The translations under genes and the position numbers were made by a program. Positions 33,331 through 44,499 of a DNA stretch of 64,000 nt are shown here, piece after piece. The stretch covers positions 48,056-112,055 of the forward strand of contig CANQPU010000005.1 of assembly GCA_947625815.1 (NCBI GenBank), read 5' to 3'. Numbering within the stretch: position 1 is the stretch's first letter; each line of letters starts with the position of its first letter. Under the pieces are notes generated by a model. That model did not search any database. It was not told the DNA's origin and saw nothing but the letters and a program-made list of their open reading frames with translations. The stretch is from an uncultured Oscillospiraceae bacterium (GTDB taxonomy: Bacteria > Bacillota > Clostridia > Oscillospirales > Oscillospiraceae).

Positions 33331-34701
33331 ATGACACTATCTGACTATCTGAATACAATGAAAGACCGCCGCGCGGCGGTGCTGGGACTGGGGGTCAGCA
33401 ACAGGCCCCTGGTGGAGCTTCTCCTGGACGCCGGGGCGGATGTCACCGTCCGGGACGGCGCTTCCCGCCAGGCTCTGGGGGACATCGTGCCCGGACTGGA
33501 AGCCCGCGGCTGTAAGTTTGTCCTGGGCGACGGGTATCTGAAGGACATCGACGCCGACGTCATCTTTCGCTCTCCCGGCATCATGCCGCACGAGCCGGGC
33601 ATCGAAAAGGCCGTGGAGGGCGGCGCGCTTCTCACCAGCGAGATGGAGGCGTTCTTTGAGGTATGCCCCGCGCCGATCTTCGCCGTCACGGGCTCCGACG
33701 GGAAAACGACCACCACCACGGTCATATCGGAGATCTTAAAGGCCGCCGGGAGGACCGTCCATGTGGGCGGGAATATCGGCACTCCGCTCCTTGACAGGGC
33801 GGACGCCATACATCCGGAGGACGCGGTGGTCCTGGAGCTCTCCTCCTTCCAGCTCATGACCATGAAAAAGTCCCCCAGCCGCGCGCTGGTGACAAACGTG
33901 GCGCCAAATCATTTAGACAAGCACAGGGATATGGACGAGTACGTGGACGCCAAACGAAATATTTTCCAAAACGCGCCCCATCCGGAGGTGGTCGTCCTCA
34001 ACGCGGACAACGACATCACCCGCTCCTTCGCCAAAAGCGCGGGGGAGGGCGTGCGGTATTTTTCCCGTCGGGATATCGTTGAAAACGGCGCGTACTGCCG
34101 GGACGGCGTCATTTTCTGCTCCCTTGACGGAAAGCCGGAGAGGATTATGGACGCCGCGGATATCTTCATTCCCGGACAGCACAACGTGGAAAACTATCTG
34201 GCGGCCTTCGCGCTTCTCTACGGCCTTGTTCCCGTGGAGGCAATGGTGAACACCGCCAGGACCTTCCGGGGCGTGGAGCACCGTATAGAGCTTGTGAGAG
34301 AGCTTCGCGGGATCAGGTATTATAACGACTCCATCGCCTCAAGTCCCTCCCGCACCCGGGCGGGCCTCCGGTCTTTCCGGGAAAAGGTCATCCTGATTGC
34401 CGGCGGGAAGGACAAGGGCGTGCCCTTTGATCCTCTGGGGGAGGATATCGTTGAGCATGTGAAGGTCCTCGTCCTCACCGGTCTGACCGCGGACAAAATT
34501 GAAAAAGCCGCTCTGGACGCGGGGTTCACCGGGCCGGTCATCAAGAAGGCAGACTTCAAAGAAGCCGTCCTGGCCGCGTCATCGGCGGCGGAGCCGGGGG
34601 ACACGGTACTCCTGTCACCGGCCTGCACCTCCTTTGACCGATTCAGGAATTTTGCCGAGCGCGGAAACTATTTCAAAGAGATCGTAATGGAGCTTCAATA
34701 A
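33331..34701 (+). CDS. murD: UDP-N-acetylmuramoylalanine--D-glutamate ligase
   Basis: MurD adds D-glutamate to UDP-MurNAc-L-Ala in cytoplasmic peptidoglycan synthesis. The 456-residue protein has an N-terminal nucleotide-binding region (VLGLGVSNRPLVELLLDAG), the ATP motif GSDGKTTTT (near residue 122), and GNIGTPLLD, PNHLDKHRDM and FRGVEHRIE motifs typical of Mur ligases. It has its own promoter, and its stop overlaps the following start (TAATG). The gene is not in a dcw cluster here, as is usual for this clade. Confidence 0.96.
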   Translation: MTLSDYLNTMKDRRAAVLGLGVSNRPLVELLLDAGADVTVRDGASRQALGDIVPGLEARGCKFVLGDGYLKDIDADVIFRSPGIMPHEPGIEKAVEGGALLTSEMEAFFEVCPAPIFAVTGSDGKTTTTTVISEILKAAGRTVHVGGNIGTPLLDRADAIHPEDAVVLELSSFQLMTMKKSPSRALVTNVAPNHLDKHRDMDEYVDAKRNIFQNAPHPEVVVLNADNDITRSFAKSAGEGVRYFSRRDIVENGAYCRDGVIFCSLDGKPERIMDAADIFIPGQHNVENYLAAFALLYGLVPVEAMVNTARTFRGVEHRIELVRELRGIRYYNDSIASSPSRTRAGLRSFREKVILIAGGKDKGVPFDPLGEDIVEHVKVLVLTGLTADKIEKAALDAGFTGPVIKKADFKEAVLAASSAAEPGDTVLLSPACTSFDRFRNFAERGNYFKEIVMELQ

Positions 34702-35936
34702 TGGATAAACTGTCTTTATCGGAATTGGCAAAAACAGCCCAACGGGACTGCGCGGCCGTGTTCGACCGCATTGACGGGGTCAGCCAGGCCAATACAGCCA
34801 AGGTCCTGCGGGCCTTTCAGAAGCACCGTGTATCCGCGTCCATGTTCGCCGGCACCACCGGGTACGGCTATGACGACATGGGCCGGGACACCCTGGAGCT
34901 CATATGGGCCGGCGTATTCGGGGCGGAGAGCGCCCTGGTGCGGCAGGGCTTTGTGAACGGCACCCACGCCATAGCCACCGCCATGTGGGCGGGGATGAGG
35001 CCCGGAGACACCCTGCTCGCGGCCACAGGCGTCCCCTATGACACGCTTCAGACCGTCATCGGCCTCACCGGGAGCTGTCCCGGGACCATGCTGGAGGCGG
35101 GGATCCGATACGCGCAGGTTGACCTTACGGCCGACGGCAGGCCAAATCTGGAGGCCATCCGAAAAGCGGCCGCCGAGCCTTCGGTCCGGCGCGTGGAGGT
35201 CCAGCGCTCCTCCGGCTACGCCACCCGGCCCGCTCTCGGCATCGGCGAGATCGAAGACATATGCAGGGCGGTGCATGAGGTGAATCCCCATGCCGCCGTG
35301 CTGGTGGACAACTGCTACGGGGAGTTTACGGATACGCGGGAGCCCTGTGACGTGGGGGCCGATCTCATCGCCGGCTCCCTCATCAAGAACCCCGGCGGGG
35401 GACTGGCTCCCACCGGGGGATACATCGCCGGCAAACGGGAGCTGGTGGAGGCCGCGGCCATGCGCCTCACCGTCCCGGGCATCGGAGGGGAGTGCGGCTG
35501 CTCGCCCTTCGGCTACCGGCTTTTCTATCAGGGGCTTTTCATGGCTCCCCACGTGACCGCTCAGGCGCTGAAAACCGCCGTCTTCGCCGCGCGGATGACC
35601 GGGCTTCTGGGATATGTCTCCCGGCCCGCCTTTGACGCGCCCAGGTCCGATATCATCCAGTCCATCGATTTCGGCAGGCCGGAGCTTCTGGAAAAGTTTT
35701 GCCGGGGCATCCAGGCCGGCTCGCCGGTCGATTCCTATGTGACGCCGGAGGCCTGGGACATGCCGGGGTACGAGGACAAGGTCATCATGGCCGCCGGGAC
35801 CTTCGTGTCCGGCGCCTCCATTGAGCTTTCCTGCGACGGCCCCATGCGTCCGCCCTATACCGCGTACCTCCAGGGCGGGATCACCTATGAGGCGGGGAAG
35901 CTCGGCGTCCTCGCGGGGCTTGAGACCATCTGTTGA
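34701..35936 (+). CDS. Methionine gamma-lyase family PLP enzyme (YnbB-like)
   Basis: This pyridoxal-phosphate protein of 411 residues belongs to the family once called aluminum-resistance proteins (PF06838). The PLP lysine is probably Lys229 in GSLIKNPGGG, preceded by the usual DNCYGEF cofactor-contact motif. A strongly conserved N-terminal segment FAGTTGYGYDDMGRDTLE supports the assignment. The true substrate is not established; carbon-sulfur lyase activity on methionine-like compounds is suggested by homology. It overlaps the murD stop by 1 base (TAATG). The reason for linkage to murD is unclear. Confidence 0.88.
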   Translation: MDKLSLSELAKTAQRDCAAVFDRIDGVSQANTAKVLRAFQKHRVSASMFAGTTGYGYDDMGRDTLELIWAGVFGAESALVRQGFVNGTHAIATAMWAGMRPGDTLLAATGVPYDTLQTVIGLTGSCPGTMLEAGIRYAQVDLTADGRPNLEAIRKAAAEPSVRRVEVQRSSGYATRPALGIGEIEDICRAVHEVNPHAAVLVDNCYGEFTDTREPCDVGADLIAGSLIKNPGGGLAPTGGYIAGKRELVEAAAMRLTVPGIGGECGCSPFGYRLFYQGLFMAPHVTAQALKTAVFAARMTGLLGYVSRPAFDAPRSDIIQSIDFGRPELLEKFCRGIQAGSPVDSYVTPEAWDMPGYEDKVIMAAGTFVSGASIELSCDGPMRPPYTAYLQGGITYEAGKLGVLAGLETIC

Positions 35937-35978
35937 TCGGGGCGTGTCGGTTTAAAGGAGCCGGCGAGGGCCTGTGAC

Positions 35979-36014
35979 GGCCGCCGCGGCCATAAAGGCG
36001 GCGGGCTTCATCTT
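35979..36014 (+). terminator. Weak GC-rich hairpin after the PLP enzyme gene
   Basis: CCGCCG (35981-35986) pairs with CGGCGG (35999-36004), followed by the T-rich CTTCATCTTTCTG. The tail is interrupted, so termination is uncertain. Nothing else is seen in the gap up to yunB. Confidence 0.35.
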
Positions 36015-36088
36015 TCTGACAGCGCTTTAACATTATCCCGGGAAAAAGGACAGGTCATCTGCATATGCTGATACCCGGAGGTGAGCAT

Positions 36089-36739
36089 ATGCGGGGATTT
36101 ATAAACAGGCTCAGATGGGACCTGCGGCGCCGGAGGGCGTTGGGGCTGGGGCTTCTTTTTCTGGGCGCCGCCGTGATCATCCTGGCGCTTTTATTTACCG
36201 TGAAGCTCACGCCCACCATCGCGGAGCTGGCGCTGGCCACAGCCACAGACGATATCACCATCGCCGTCAACGAGACGGTGGCGGAGGTCCTGAGCGACGG
36301 CGCGGTGGACTATTCTCAGCTCGTGACATTGGAAAAAGACGAGCTGGGGAACATCACCGCTCTTGTATCAAACGTGGCCAATATCAACATCCTGCAGGCA
36401 AAGGTCACCAACGCCATTGTACGGCGTTTCGCCGACTCCGACATCACCACCGTGAGCATCCCCATCGGGAATCTCATCGGAGGCGCGCTGCTCTCGGGGC
36501 GCGGGCCCCGTCTGAGGCTTGATATCCTGTCGATCACGAATGTCTCCACCGGGTTCCGCAATGAGTTCACCTCCGCCGGGATCAACCAGACGAGGCATCA
36601 GATCTTCATGGACGTGGATGTCTCCCTTGAGGTGCTTCTGGGCGCCGGAACGGGGACGGACAGCGTACACACCGAGGTCAGCGTGGCGGAGACGGTGATC
36701 GTGGGCTCCGTACCGGAGACCTACGCCTCTTTTACGTAA
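36089..36739 (+). CDS. yunB: Sporulation protein YunB
   Basis: YunB is a mother-cell sporulation protein of unknown activity. The 216-residue protein has a basic N-terminus (MRGFINRLRWDLRRRR), one membrane segment (about residues 22-42) and the family core beginning TPTIAELALATATDDITIAVN. It continues with VSIPIGNLIGGALLSGRGPR-type strands and FRNEFTSAGINQTRHQIFM. The ATG at 36089 has GGAGGTGAG 5 bases upstream. An earlier ATG at 36065 is less likely. It is followed by ligA after 12 bases. Confidence 0.9.
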   Translation: MRGFINRLRWDLRRRRALGLGLLFLGAAVIILALLFTVKLTPTIAELALATATDDITIAVNETVAEVLSDGAVDYSQLVTLEKDELGNITALVSNVANINILQAKVTNAIVRRFADSDITTVSIPIGNLIGGALLSGRGPRLRLDILSITNVSTGFRNEFTSAGINQTRHQIFMDVDVSLEVLLGAGTGTDSVHTEVSVAETVIVGSVPETYASFT

Positions 36740-38725
<1,986 letters not shown>

Positions 38726-38756
38726 CCCGCTCAAAGCGCTTATCTGAGGTACTTCC

Positions 38757-41066
38757 ATGAAAAAACAACTACTCGCGTTCATCCTGTCGCTCATCCTGCT
38801 CCTTTCCGCCGCGTCTGTCCCGGCCCGCGCCGCGGGCGAGGTCCGGCCGGAGGAGCTGGCGTGGACAAAGCTTTATGAAAACATTTCCCAACCTGCCAAC
38901 GGCTTTACCTATACCAACACCATCTTCACCAACGCCTTTGGCAAACGGACGGAAACCTTTGCCGTGGAGACGACCCCCACGGGAGATGTCTATCCTATCG
39001 TCGCCACGGCTCCGGCGCTATACAATGCCATGACAGTGGACGAGCTGACCGCTTACTGGCAGGAGCAGGGGCTGAATGTATACGCCGCCATCAACGCGGA
39101 CTTTTTCTACAGCTCCGAGAATCTGCCCCTTGGCGGCGTCATCCGGGACGGGAGATTCGTTTCCTCCCTGAATAACGAGAGCCTGCTTGCCTTTACTCCG
39201 TGGGGCGCGTTTTATTCCTCGCTCCCCACGGTCGATATCACCCTTGTAAAGGCGGGGGGAGATCGGGTGCCCGTCAACCATCTCAACAAGGTCCGGACCA
39301 CCTCCGGCGGACTCTTCCTCTACACCTGCGATTATCACCCCGACAGCACGCAGACCTCGAGGAAGGGGTGGGCCGTGCGGTTCAAGATCCTCGAAGGCAA
39401 GCTGACCGTCTCAGGCAGCGTGACGCTGCGCGTGGAGGAGGTCATCCCCTCCTGTACCGACATCGCCATCGGGGAGGGGTACATGGTCCTCACCAGCTCC
39501 GGGGGCGGGGCATACGCCGAGATCTACAAGCGCTTTTTCGCCGGCGATGTGGTCACGTTGGAGACCAAATGCTCCGACCCGCGCCTGAGGGAGGCCGTCT
39601 GGGCCACCGGATGCGGGGACCTCATCATCGATAACGGCACACTCACCGACACCGCTCTCTGGGATCAGGCCATATCCGACAAAAACCACCCCAGAACAGC
39701 CATCGGCATCAAGGCGGACGGCAGCGTCATGGCCTACGTGGTGGATGGGCGCAGATCCAATTACTCCTCCGGCGCGACGCTGGCGGAGCTCGCCACCGAG
39801 ATGAAGTCCCGCGGGTGCGTGTACGCGGTCAATCTGGACGGGGGCGGCTCCTCCGTCATGTCCGTGAGGCTCCCGGGACAGGAGGCCTGTACCGTTGTCA
39901 ATCGCCCCTCCAACGGTTCCCCGAGAAAGTGCTCGACCTACATACTTTTTGTCTCCGATCTGAAGCGCGGCGGCGGCGTTAAAAGGATCCATCTTGATGA
40001 GGACGGCGCCCTGACTCTGGCCGGGTCGAGCCTTCTGCTCAATATGTCTGCCACGGACGCGGCCGGCTTCCCCGCGGACGTGCCGTCGGATGTGACCGTT
40101 ACGGCCAAATTGGGCACCGTCGTGGACGGCGTCTACATTGCGGGGGAAAGGGCGGGCGTAGACACCCTGACCTTCCGATCCTATTCCACCGGCGCCTCCG
40201 GAACGGCGACGATCCATATCGTCGGGCTGGTGGACAGCCTGTCTGTGGTGGATATGGAGACGGGGGCCATGCCCGCGCTCTATGATATGGCCCCCGGAGA
40301 CACGGCCCAGTTCATCGTCTCCGCCAGGTTCATCGAACGGGACGTGATCACCGACGGGGCGACCCTTCGCTACGACATCACCCCGGGGCTCGGTATCATG
40401 TCGGAAGGTGAGGTCTTTACCGCCCTTGGCGATGGGTGCGACTCCGGTGAGATCCGCATCACCGCCGGCGGCGTGACCGCCAGCGTCCCCGTGACCATCA
40501 ACGGTCAGACGGAGTATTCGGATATCGAAGGCCACTGGGGAGAGGCGTTTATACGGCATCTGGCGGACCTGGGCGTTGTTGAGCCGGCGGAGGACGGCCT
40601 CTTCAGTCCGAACAGCCCCATGATGCGTCAGGAGTTCGTGTCCATGCTCTGGCGGGCGGTAGGCGCGCCGGTGGTGGAGGGGGAGTGCACCTTTGAGGAT
40701 GTCTTCCCGGACGACCCATATTATGAGGCGGTGACCTGGGGACAGCGGATCGGACTGACCAACGGCGTCACACCAACATCCTTTGACCCGGACGGCGGTC
40801 TTACAAGGGAGCAGGCGTTCACCCTTGTTTACAGGCTCCTCACCATCCTCCGCAAGGAGCTGCCGGAGCCGGATCTTTCCGTCCTCGACGCGTTCCCTGA
40901 CGGCACGATGGTCAACGAGTACGCCCGCGAGGCCGTCGCCACCCTGATCCAGACCGAGACCGTCAACGGCGCAGGCGGGTCCCTCTATCCCTTTGGCGAC
41001 ATAACGCGTTCGGAGCTTTCAAAGGTTACCTGCATCGCCGTCCTCAACTGGACCCCGGAGGAATAG
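38757..41066 (+). CDS. Secreted phosphodiester glycosidase with SLH anchor
   Basis: This exported protein of 769 residues has a signal peptide (about residues 1-26), then a phosphodiester glycosidase (NAGPA-like, PF09992) domain at about 95-400. The domain shows YAAINADFFYSSENLP and the conserved AVNLDGGGSSVMSV close to its end. Ig-like strands follow (about 405-580), then two or three S-layer homology repeats (about 585-769: YSDIEGHWGEAFIRHL, FSPNSPMMRQEFVSML, FEDVFPDDPYYEAV). It should hydrolyse GlcNAc-phosphodiester links and be held on secondary cell-wall polymers. TGAGGT precedes the ATG. The real substrate is unknown. Confidence 0.9.
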   Translation: MKKQLLAFILSLILLLSAASVPARAAGEVRPEELAWTKLYENISQPANGFTYTNTIFTNAFGKRTETFAVETTPTGDVYPIVATAPALYNAMTVDELTAYWQEQGLNVYAAINADFFYSSENLPLGGVIRDGRFVSSLNNESLLAFTPWGAFYSSLPTVDITLVKAGGDRVPVNHLNKVRTTSGGLFLYTCDYHPDSTQTSRKGWAVRFKILEGKLTVSGSVTLRVEEVIPSCTDIAIGEGYMVLTSSGGGAYAEIYKRFFAGDVVTLETKCSDPRLREAVWATGCGDLIIDNGTLTDTALWDQAISDKNHPRTAIGIKADGSVMAYVVDGRRSNYSSGATLAELATEMKSRGCVYAVNLDGGGSSVMSVRLPGQEACTVVNRPSNGSPRKCSTYILFVSDLKRGGGVKRIHLDEDGALTLAGSSLLLNMSATDAAGFPADVPSDVTVTAKLGTVVDGVYIAGERAGVDTLTFRSYSTGASGTATIHIVGLVDSLSVVDMETGAMPALYDMAPGDTAQFIVSARFIERDVITDGATLRYDITPGLGIMSEGEVFTALGDGCDSGEIRITAGGVTASVPVTINGQTEYSDIEGHWGEAFIRHLADLGVVEPAEDGLFSPNSPMMRQEFVSMLWRAVGAPVVEGECTFEDVFPDDPYYEAVTWGQRIGLTNGVTPTSFDPDGGLTREQAFTLVYRLLTILRKELPEPDLSVLDAFPDGTMVNEYAREAVATLIQTETVNGAGGSLYPFGDITRSELSKVTCIAVLNWTPEE

Positions 41067-41086
41067 GGCCGCGATAAAAGAAACGC

Positions 41087-41115
41087 TTGAAATTTTTCCC
41101 GATTGGGGGCATAAT
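41087..41115 (+). promoter_or_regulatory. Promoter of the GltD-like oxidoreductase gene
   Basis: TTGAAA (41087-41092) and CATAAT (41110-41115) are 17 bases apart. Transcription would begin near 41122. Confidence 0.75.
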
Positions 41116-41168
41116 GGATTTAAGCAAAAATGCCCCGGGGGCAATATAAAAAGAACGGAGGAAGGTTC

Positions 41169-42443
41169 ATGGCTGTACACGTTGTTAACGAGGCGCGGCG
41201 CTGTCTCCATTGCAAAAACCCCATGTGCCGCACAGGCTGTCCGATCAGCACGAATATCCCGGAGATGATCGAGCTTTTCCGCACCGGCCATAAAAAGGAG
41301 GCCGGGGAGATGCTCTTTGAAAACAATCCGCTCTCGGTCTTCTGTTCACTGGTGTGCAATCATGAAAACCAGTGCGAGGGCCACTGTGTCCTGGGGCGGA
41401 AGGGCGCGCCGGTCCAGATCTCCAGCATCGAGAATTACATATCTGACGCCTATCTTGACGACCCTGAGCTCAAGCGCGGCCCGAGGGTAGGGCAGAGGGT
41501 CGCCATCATCGGTTCGGGCCCCGCCGGTCTGACCATCGCCGTCAAGCTTGCCCAGAAGGGGTATGATATCACCATTTTCGAGAGCAAGTACAAGATCGGC
41601 GGCGTCCTTCGCTACGGCATCCCCGACTTCCGCCTGCCGAAGACGGTCATTGAACGGTACAAGAAGCAGCTCCTGCGTCTTGGCATCAAGATCCGTCCCA
41701 ACGCGGCCATCGGACTTGCCCTGACGGTGGACGATCTTCAGCGCGACGGATATGAGGCCATCTTCATCGGGACGGGCGTATGGAAGGCCAACAAGCTGAA
41801 TGTCCCCGGCGAAAGTCTGGGGCATGTCCACTACGCCATTGACTACCTGGTGGATCCGGATGTGTTCATCATCGGGGAGAGGCTGGTGGTCATAGGCGCC
41901 GGCAATTCCGCCATGGACGTGGCCCGCACGGCTCTGAGAAAAGGCTCCCGTCATGTCCATGTGTTCTGCCGTGAGCCGAAGGCCGCGGCCAGCGAGCGTG
42001 AGCTGGACTACGCCGTAGCCGACGGGGTGGACATGATGTACGGGATCGAGACGGTGGAGATCCGCGATGAGGGCGTGGTCTACCGCCAGAGGACCTTTGA
42101 TGAGGAGGGCAACGTCACCGCCGTTTCCGATCCGATGCTGTTCCCCTGCGACAACGTGATCGTGGCCATCAGCCAGGGCGCCCAGAGCCGTATCGTCAAC
42201 ACCACCACAGGACTTCAAATGAACGAGCGGGGGCTCTTGGCCACCGACGAGCACGGCCGCACCACCCGCGAGGGCATCTTCGCGGCCGGCGATGTGTCCC
42301 TCGGCGCAAAAACCGTGGTGGAGGCTGCCCGCAGCGCCAAGATCGTGGCCGATGAGATGGACCGCTACCTTACGGAGCGGCGTATGGGGCGCGAGCCGGT
42401 GGAGCCGGACAACATTCCCGTGACAAATCGGGCGGAGGACTGA
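41169..42443 (+). CDS. GltD-like NAD(P)-dependent oxidoreductase
   Basis: This flavin- and iron-sulfur protein of 424 residues is similar to the small subunit of glutamate synthase and to related electron-transfer subunits. The N-terminal region holds two sets of cysteines (CLHCKNPMCRTGCP and CSLVCNHENQCEGHC) for iron-sulfur clusters. An FAD Rossmann motif GSGPAGLTIA (about 115-124) and an NAD(P) motif GAGNSAMDVA (about 245-254) follow. The final AAGDVSLGAKTVVEAARSAK is characteristic. No gltB-type large subunit is adjacent, so it may act with another partner or alone. The ATG at 41169 has GGAGGAAGG upstream. Confidence 0.88.
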   Translation: MAVHVVNEARRCLHCKNPMCRTGCPISTNIPEMIELFRTGHKKEAGEMLFENNPLSVFCSLVCNHENQCEGHCVLGRKGAPVQISSIENYISDAYLDDPELKRGPRVGQRVAIIGSGPAGLTIAVKLAQKGYDITIFESKYKIGGVLRYGIPDFRLPKTVIERYKKQLLRLGIKIRPNAAIGLALTVDDLQRDGYEAIFIGTGVWKANKLNVPGESLGHVHYAIDYLVDPDVFIIGERLVVIGAGNSAMDVARTALRKGSRHVHVFCREPKAAASERELDYAVADGVDMMYGIETVEIRDEGVVYRQRTFDEEGNVTAVSDPMLFPCDNVIVAISQGAQSRIVNTTTGLQMNERGLLATDEHGRTTREGIFAAGDVSLGAKTVVEAARSAKIVADEMDRYLTERRMGREPVEPDNIPVTNRAED

Positions 42444-42499
42444 TCCGGGGCTTGCACTTTCGGGGCCCTCCGCCGATCCGCACGGTTAATTGAACAGGC

Positions 42500-42536
42500 G
42501 ACGGCGCGGGATCGATCCCGCGCCGTCAGTTTTTTC
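42500..42536 (+). terminator. Terminator after the GltD-like gene
   Basis: GACGGCGCGGGATC (42500-42513) and its exact complement (42514-42527) are adjacent and make a 28-base palindrome, followed by AGTTTTTTC. It also marks the border with the convergent cotJC gene. Confidence 0.88.
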
Positions 42537-42542
42537 GGAGGC

Positions 42543-43139
42543 TTACTTGTCAAAGGACGGGTTCATATAGTAGACGTTTTTCTGGTCAAGCTTCTCCAGG
42601 GTCTTGCCCAGGGCCTCGCCGAAGCGCTGGAAATGGACGACCTCGCGTTCACGGAGGAACTTGATGACATTGTTGACATCCGGGTCGTCGCTGAGCCGGA
42701 GGATATTGTCATAGGTGGTCCGCGCCTTCTGCTCCGCTCCCATGTCCTCTGTGAGGTCGGTGATGGTATCTCCCTTGACGCCGATCGTGGCGGCGGTCCA
42801 GGGCGTACCGGAGGCAAACTGGGGATAGATCCCGGCGGTGTGGTCCACAAAATAGGTATCGAATCCGGCCTTTTTGATCTCCTCGGGCGTCATGTCGCGG
42901 GTGAGCTGATGGACGATGGAGGCCACCATCTCAAAATGGCCCAGCTCCTCAACGCCGATATCCGTGAGGAGCCCCCTGAGCTCGGGGTAGGGCATGGAGT
43001 AACGCTGGCTCAGATAGCGCAGCGAGGCGGCAAGCTCCCCGTCCGGTCCGCCATACTGACTGATGATAAATTTCGCCAGCGCAGGGTTGGTATTTTTGAT
43101 CTTTACAGGATATTCGAGACTTTTGATATAAGAGAACAT
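42543..43139 (-). CDS. cotJC: Spore coat protein CotJC (manganese catalase family)
   Basis: CotJC is a spore-coat manganese-catalase-like protein. The 198-residue protein has the family pattern: LSQRYSMPYPELRGLLTDIGVEELGHFEM, where EELGH supplies metal ligands, and later KARTTYDNILRLSDDPDVNNVIKFL followed by REREVVHFQRFG. Manganese catalases break down peroxide, and a coat role in B. subtilis is known. It ends 4 bases before the convergent terminator region and begins 3 bases after the cotJA-cotJB fusion gene, in the conserved cotJ order. Confidence 0.94.
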   Translation of the reverse strand: MFSYIKSLEYPVKIKNTNPALAKFIISQYGGPDGELAASLRYLSQRYSMPYPELRGLLTDIGVEELGHFEMVASIVHQLTRDMTPEEIKKAGFDTYFVDHTAGIYPQFASGTPWTAATIGVKGDTITDLTEDMGAEQKARTTYDNILRLSDDPDVNNVIKFLREREVVHFQRFGEALGKTLEKLDQKNVYYMNPSFDK

Positions 43140-43141
43140 GG

Positions 43142-43618
43142 CTATTTTCCCGTCCTTTCGCTGTATTCCCAGGGCCAGGGGCCGTCAAGCCAGCTGTACC
43201 GGTCGGCGTTTTCCAGATCCTCAAGCTTCAGAGGCCCGTAGAGCTTCACATATCGCTGGGCCGCCTCGCGCTTGAGCGCCAGCGTGTCGCGCAGGGCCTT
43301 GAACGCCTCCTTGTCGTCGGGGTGGGTGTCAAGATAGAGCTGCAGCTCCTTGGCCATAAAGGTGAGGGCCATCAGCTCCCCCAGGGGCGTGCCGGCATAA
43401 GGATTGGACTTGTTGACCATATTCATAAAGGGGAGGTCAAGACCGGGGAAGAGCGTTCCGCGGGTAAGGGCCTCCTCGGGGACATACATGGGCGGATTTT
43501 CCCCCTGGGGCGGCACCCAGGAGGTGGCAAGAGGAGCGCACATGGGCAACATTCCGCACTTGTAGCCGCAGTCAGAGCCCATATCGGGCTTCATATTTTC
43601 CAACGTAGTTTCCTCCAT
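43142..43618 (-). CDS. CotJA-CotJB fusion, spore coat-associated protein
   Basis: This protein of 158 residues joins two normally separate coat proteins. Residues about 1-75 match CotJA (LATSWVPPQGENPPMYVPEEAL, then GTLFPGLDLPFMN). Residues about 80-155 match CotJB (FMAKELQLYLDTHPDDKEAF and DRYSWLDGPWPWEYS). The usual gene order is cotJA-cotJB-cotJC, and here only the first two are fused. The N-terminus carries five cysteine/methionine-rich residues (CGYKCGMLPMC). The start at 43618 has no good ribosome binding site; ATG 43594 is an alternative. A perfect sigma-E -10 lies 58 bases upstream. Confidence 0.88.
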   Translation of the reverse strand: MEETTLENMKPDMGSDCGYKCGMLPMCAPLATSWVPPQGENPPMYVPEEALTRGTLFPGLDLPFMNMVNKSNPYAGTPLGELMALTFMAKELQLYLDTHPDDKEAFKALRDTLALKREAAQRYVKLYGPLKLEDLENADRYSWLDGPWPWEYSERTGK

Positions 43619-43675
43619 AGATTGTTTGTGCCGAAGCACTGTTCCATCGTATGAAGGCGGGAGCCAAAACGACAC

Positions 43676-43683
43676 ATTGTATG
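43676..43683 (-). promoter_or_regulatory. Candidate sigma-E -10 of the cotJ operon
   Basis: On the minus strand CATACAAT matches the sigma-E -10 consensus at every position. A -35 resembling KMATATT (CAATATT, 43704-43710) is 20 bases away, too far, so the -35 is not convincing. Sigma-E control would agree with the known cotJ regulation in Bacillus. Confidence 0.45.
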
Positions 43684-43719
43684 AAAAAAGTGAAAAAACG
43701 CAAAATATTGTGTCCGCTA

Positions 43720-43748
43720 TGGATTTATTGGCCAAGACGTGCTATAAT
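43720..43748 (+). promoter_or_regulatory. Promoter of cwlD
   Basis: An extended -10 TGCTATAAT (hexamer 43743-43748) is paired with a poor -35 TGGATT (43720-43725) at 17 bases. Confidence 0.6.
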
Positions 43749-43791
43749 GACTTATCCCTGAATAGCTTTTTGGTGAAAGGGGAGAGGCCGA

Positions 43792-44499
43792 ATGAAGAAA
43801 AACTTCTGGGCAGGGCTGATGGCCGCCAGCCTGCTCGTCAGTGCCATTGCGGCTGGCGCCATGGCGCTGATCATGTCAAACACACCCAAAAGCGCCATGA
43901 TCGACATGGACGGCAGGGGCAGGGCGGCGTTGATACTGGATCCGGGGCATGGCGGCGCGGACGGCGGAGCCGTTTCGGTGACAGGAACCTATGAAAGCAA
44001 GCTGAACCTTGACATTGCCCTGAAGGCCCAGGCTTTGGCCGGTTTTTACGGGATTGTCCCGGTGATGACCAGGACCTCTGAGGAGATCGATTACCCCGGG
44101 GACGCCGGAACCATCCACGCGAAAAAGGTAGCCGATACCAAGGCGAGAGAGGCTCTGATCAACGACGCCGGCGACGCGGTGCTGATCAGTATCCATCAAA
44201 ACAAATACACGACCTCCGGCCCCAAAGGGAGCCAGGTCTTTTTCGCGCCAACGGAGGGCAGCACGCAGGTGGCTGAGACGATACAGGCGCTTCTGGCGCA
44301 GATCTCCGAGGACAATGACAGAGGCATTGTGAAGATCGGCAAAAATGTGTACCTCATGAACCACATCACCTGTCCGGGCGTGCTCATCGAGTGCGGCTTC
44401 CTGTCTAATCCCGCGGAGGCAAGATCGTTGGAAAGCGCGGAATACCAGTTAAAGCTCGCTGCCGTGATCGTCGGTGGATATATCCAGAGCGTTAGTTGA
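43792..44499 (+). CDS. cwlD: N-acetylmuramoyl-L-alanine amidase CwlD
   Basis: CwlD is the amidase that starts muramic-delta-lactam formation in spore cortex. The 235-residue protein has a signal or anchor segment (about residues 5-28) and an Amidase_3 domain. The zinc-binding elements are DPGHGG (about 49-54), with the His ligand, SxHQN around residue 138, and the conserved LIECGFLSN near 200. The length and sporulation setting (divergent from cotJ) match CwlD. Cortex amidases of other subfamilies are less likely. GAAAGGGGAG precedes the ATG. Confidence 0.9.
   Translation: MKKNFWAGLMAASLLVSAIAAGAMALIMSNTPKSAMIDMDGRGRAALILDPGHGGADGGAVSVTGTYESKLNLDIALKAQALAGFYGIVPVMTRTSEEIDYPGDAGTIHAKKVADTKAREALINDAGDAVLISIHQNKYTTSGPKGSQVFFAPTEGSTQVAETIQALLAQISEDNDRGIVKIGKNVYLMNHITCPGVLIECGFLSNPAEARSLESAEYQLKLAAVIVGGYIQSVS

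Noticed and set aside
42500..42527. 28-base palindrome after the GltD-like gene as an operator
   Set aside because: It is followed by TTTTTT at the end of a gene and is best read as a terminator.
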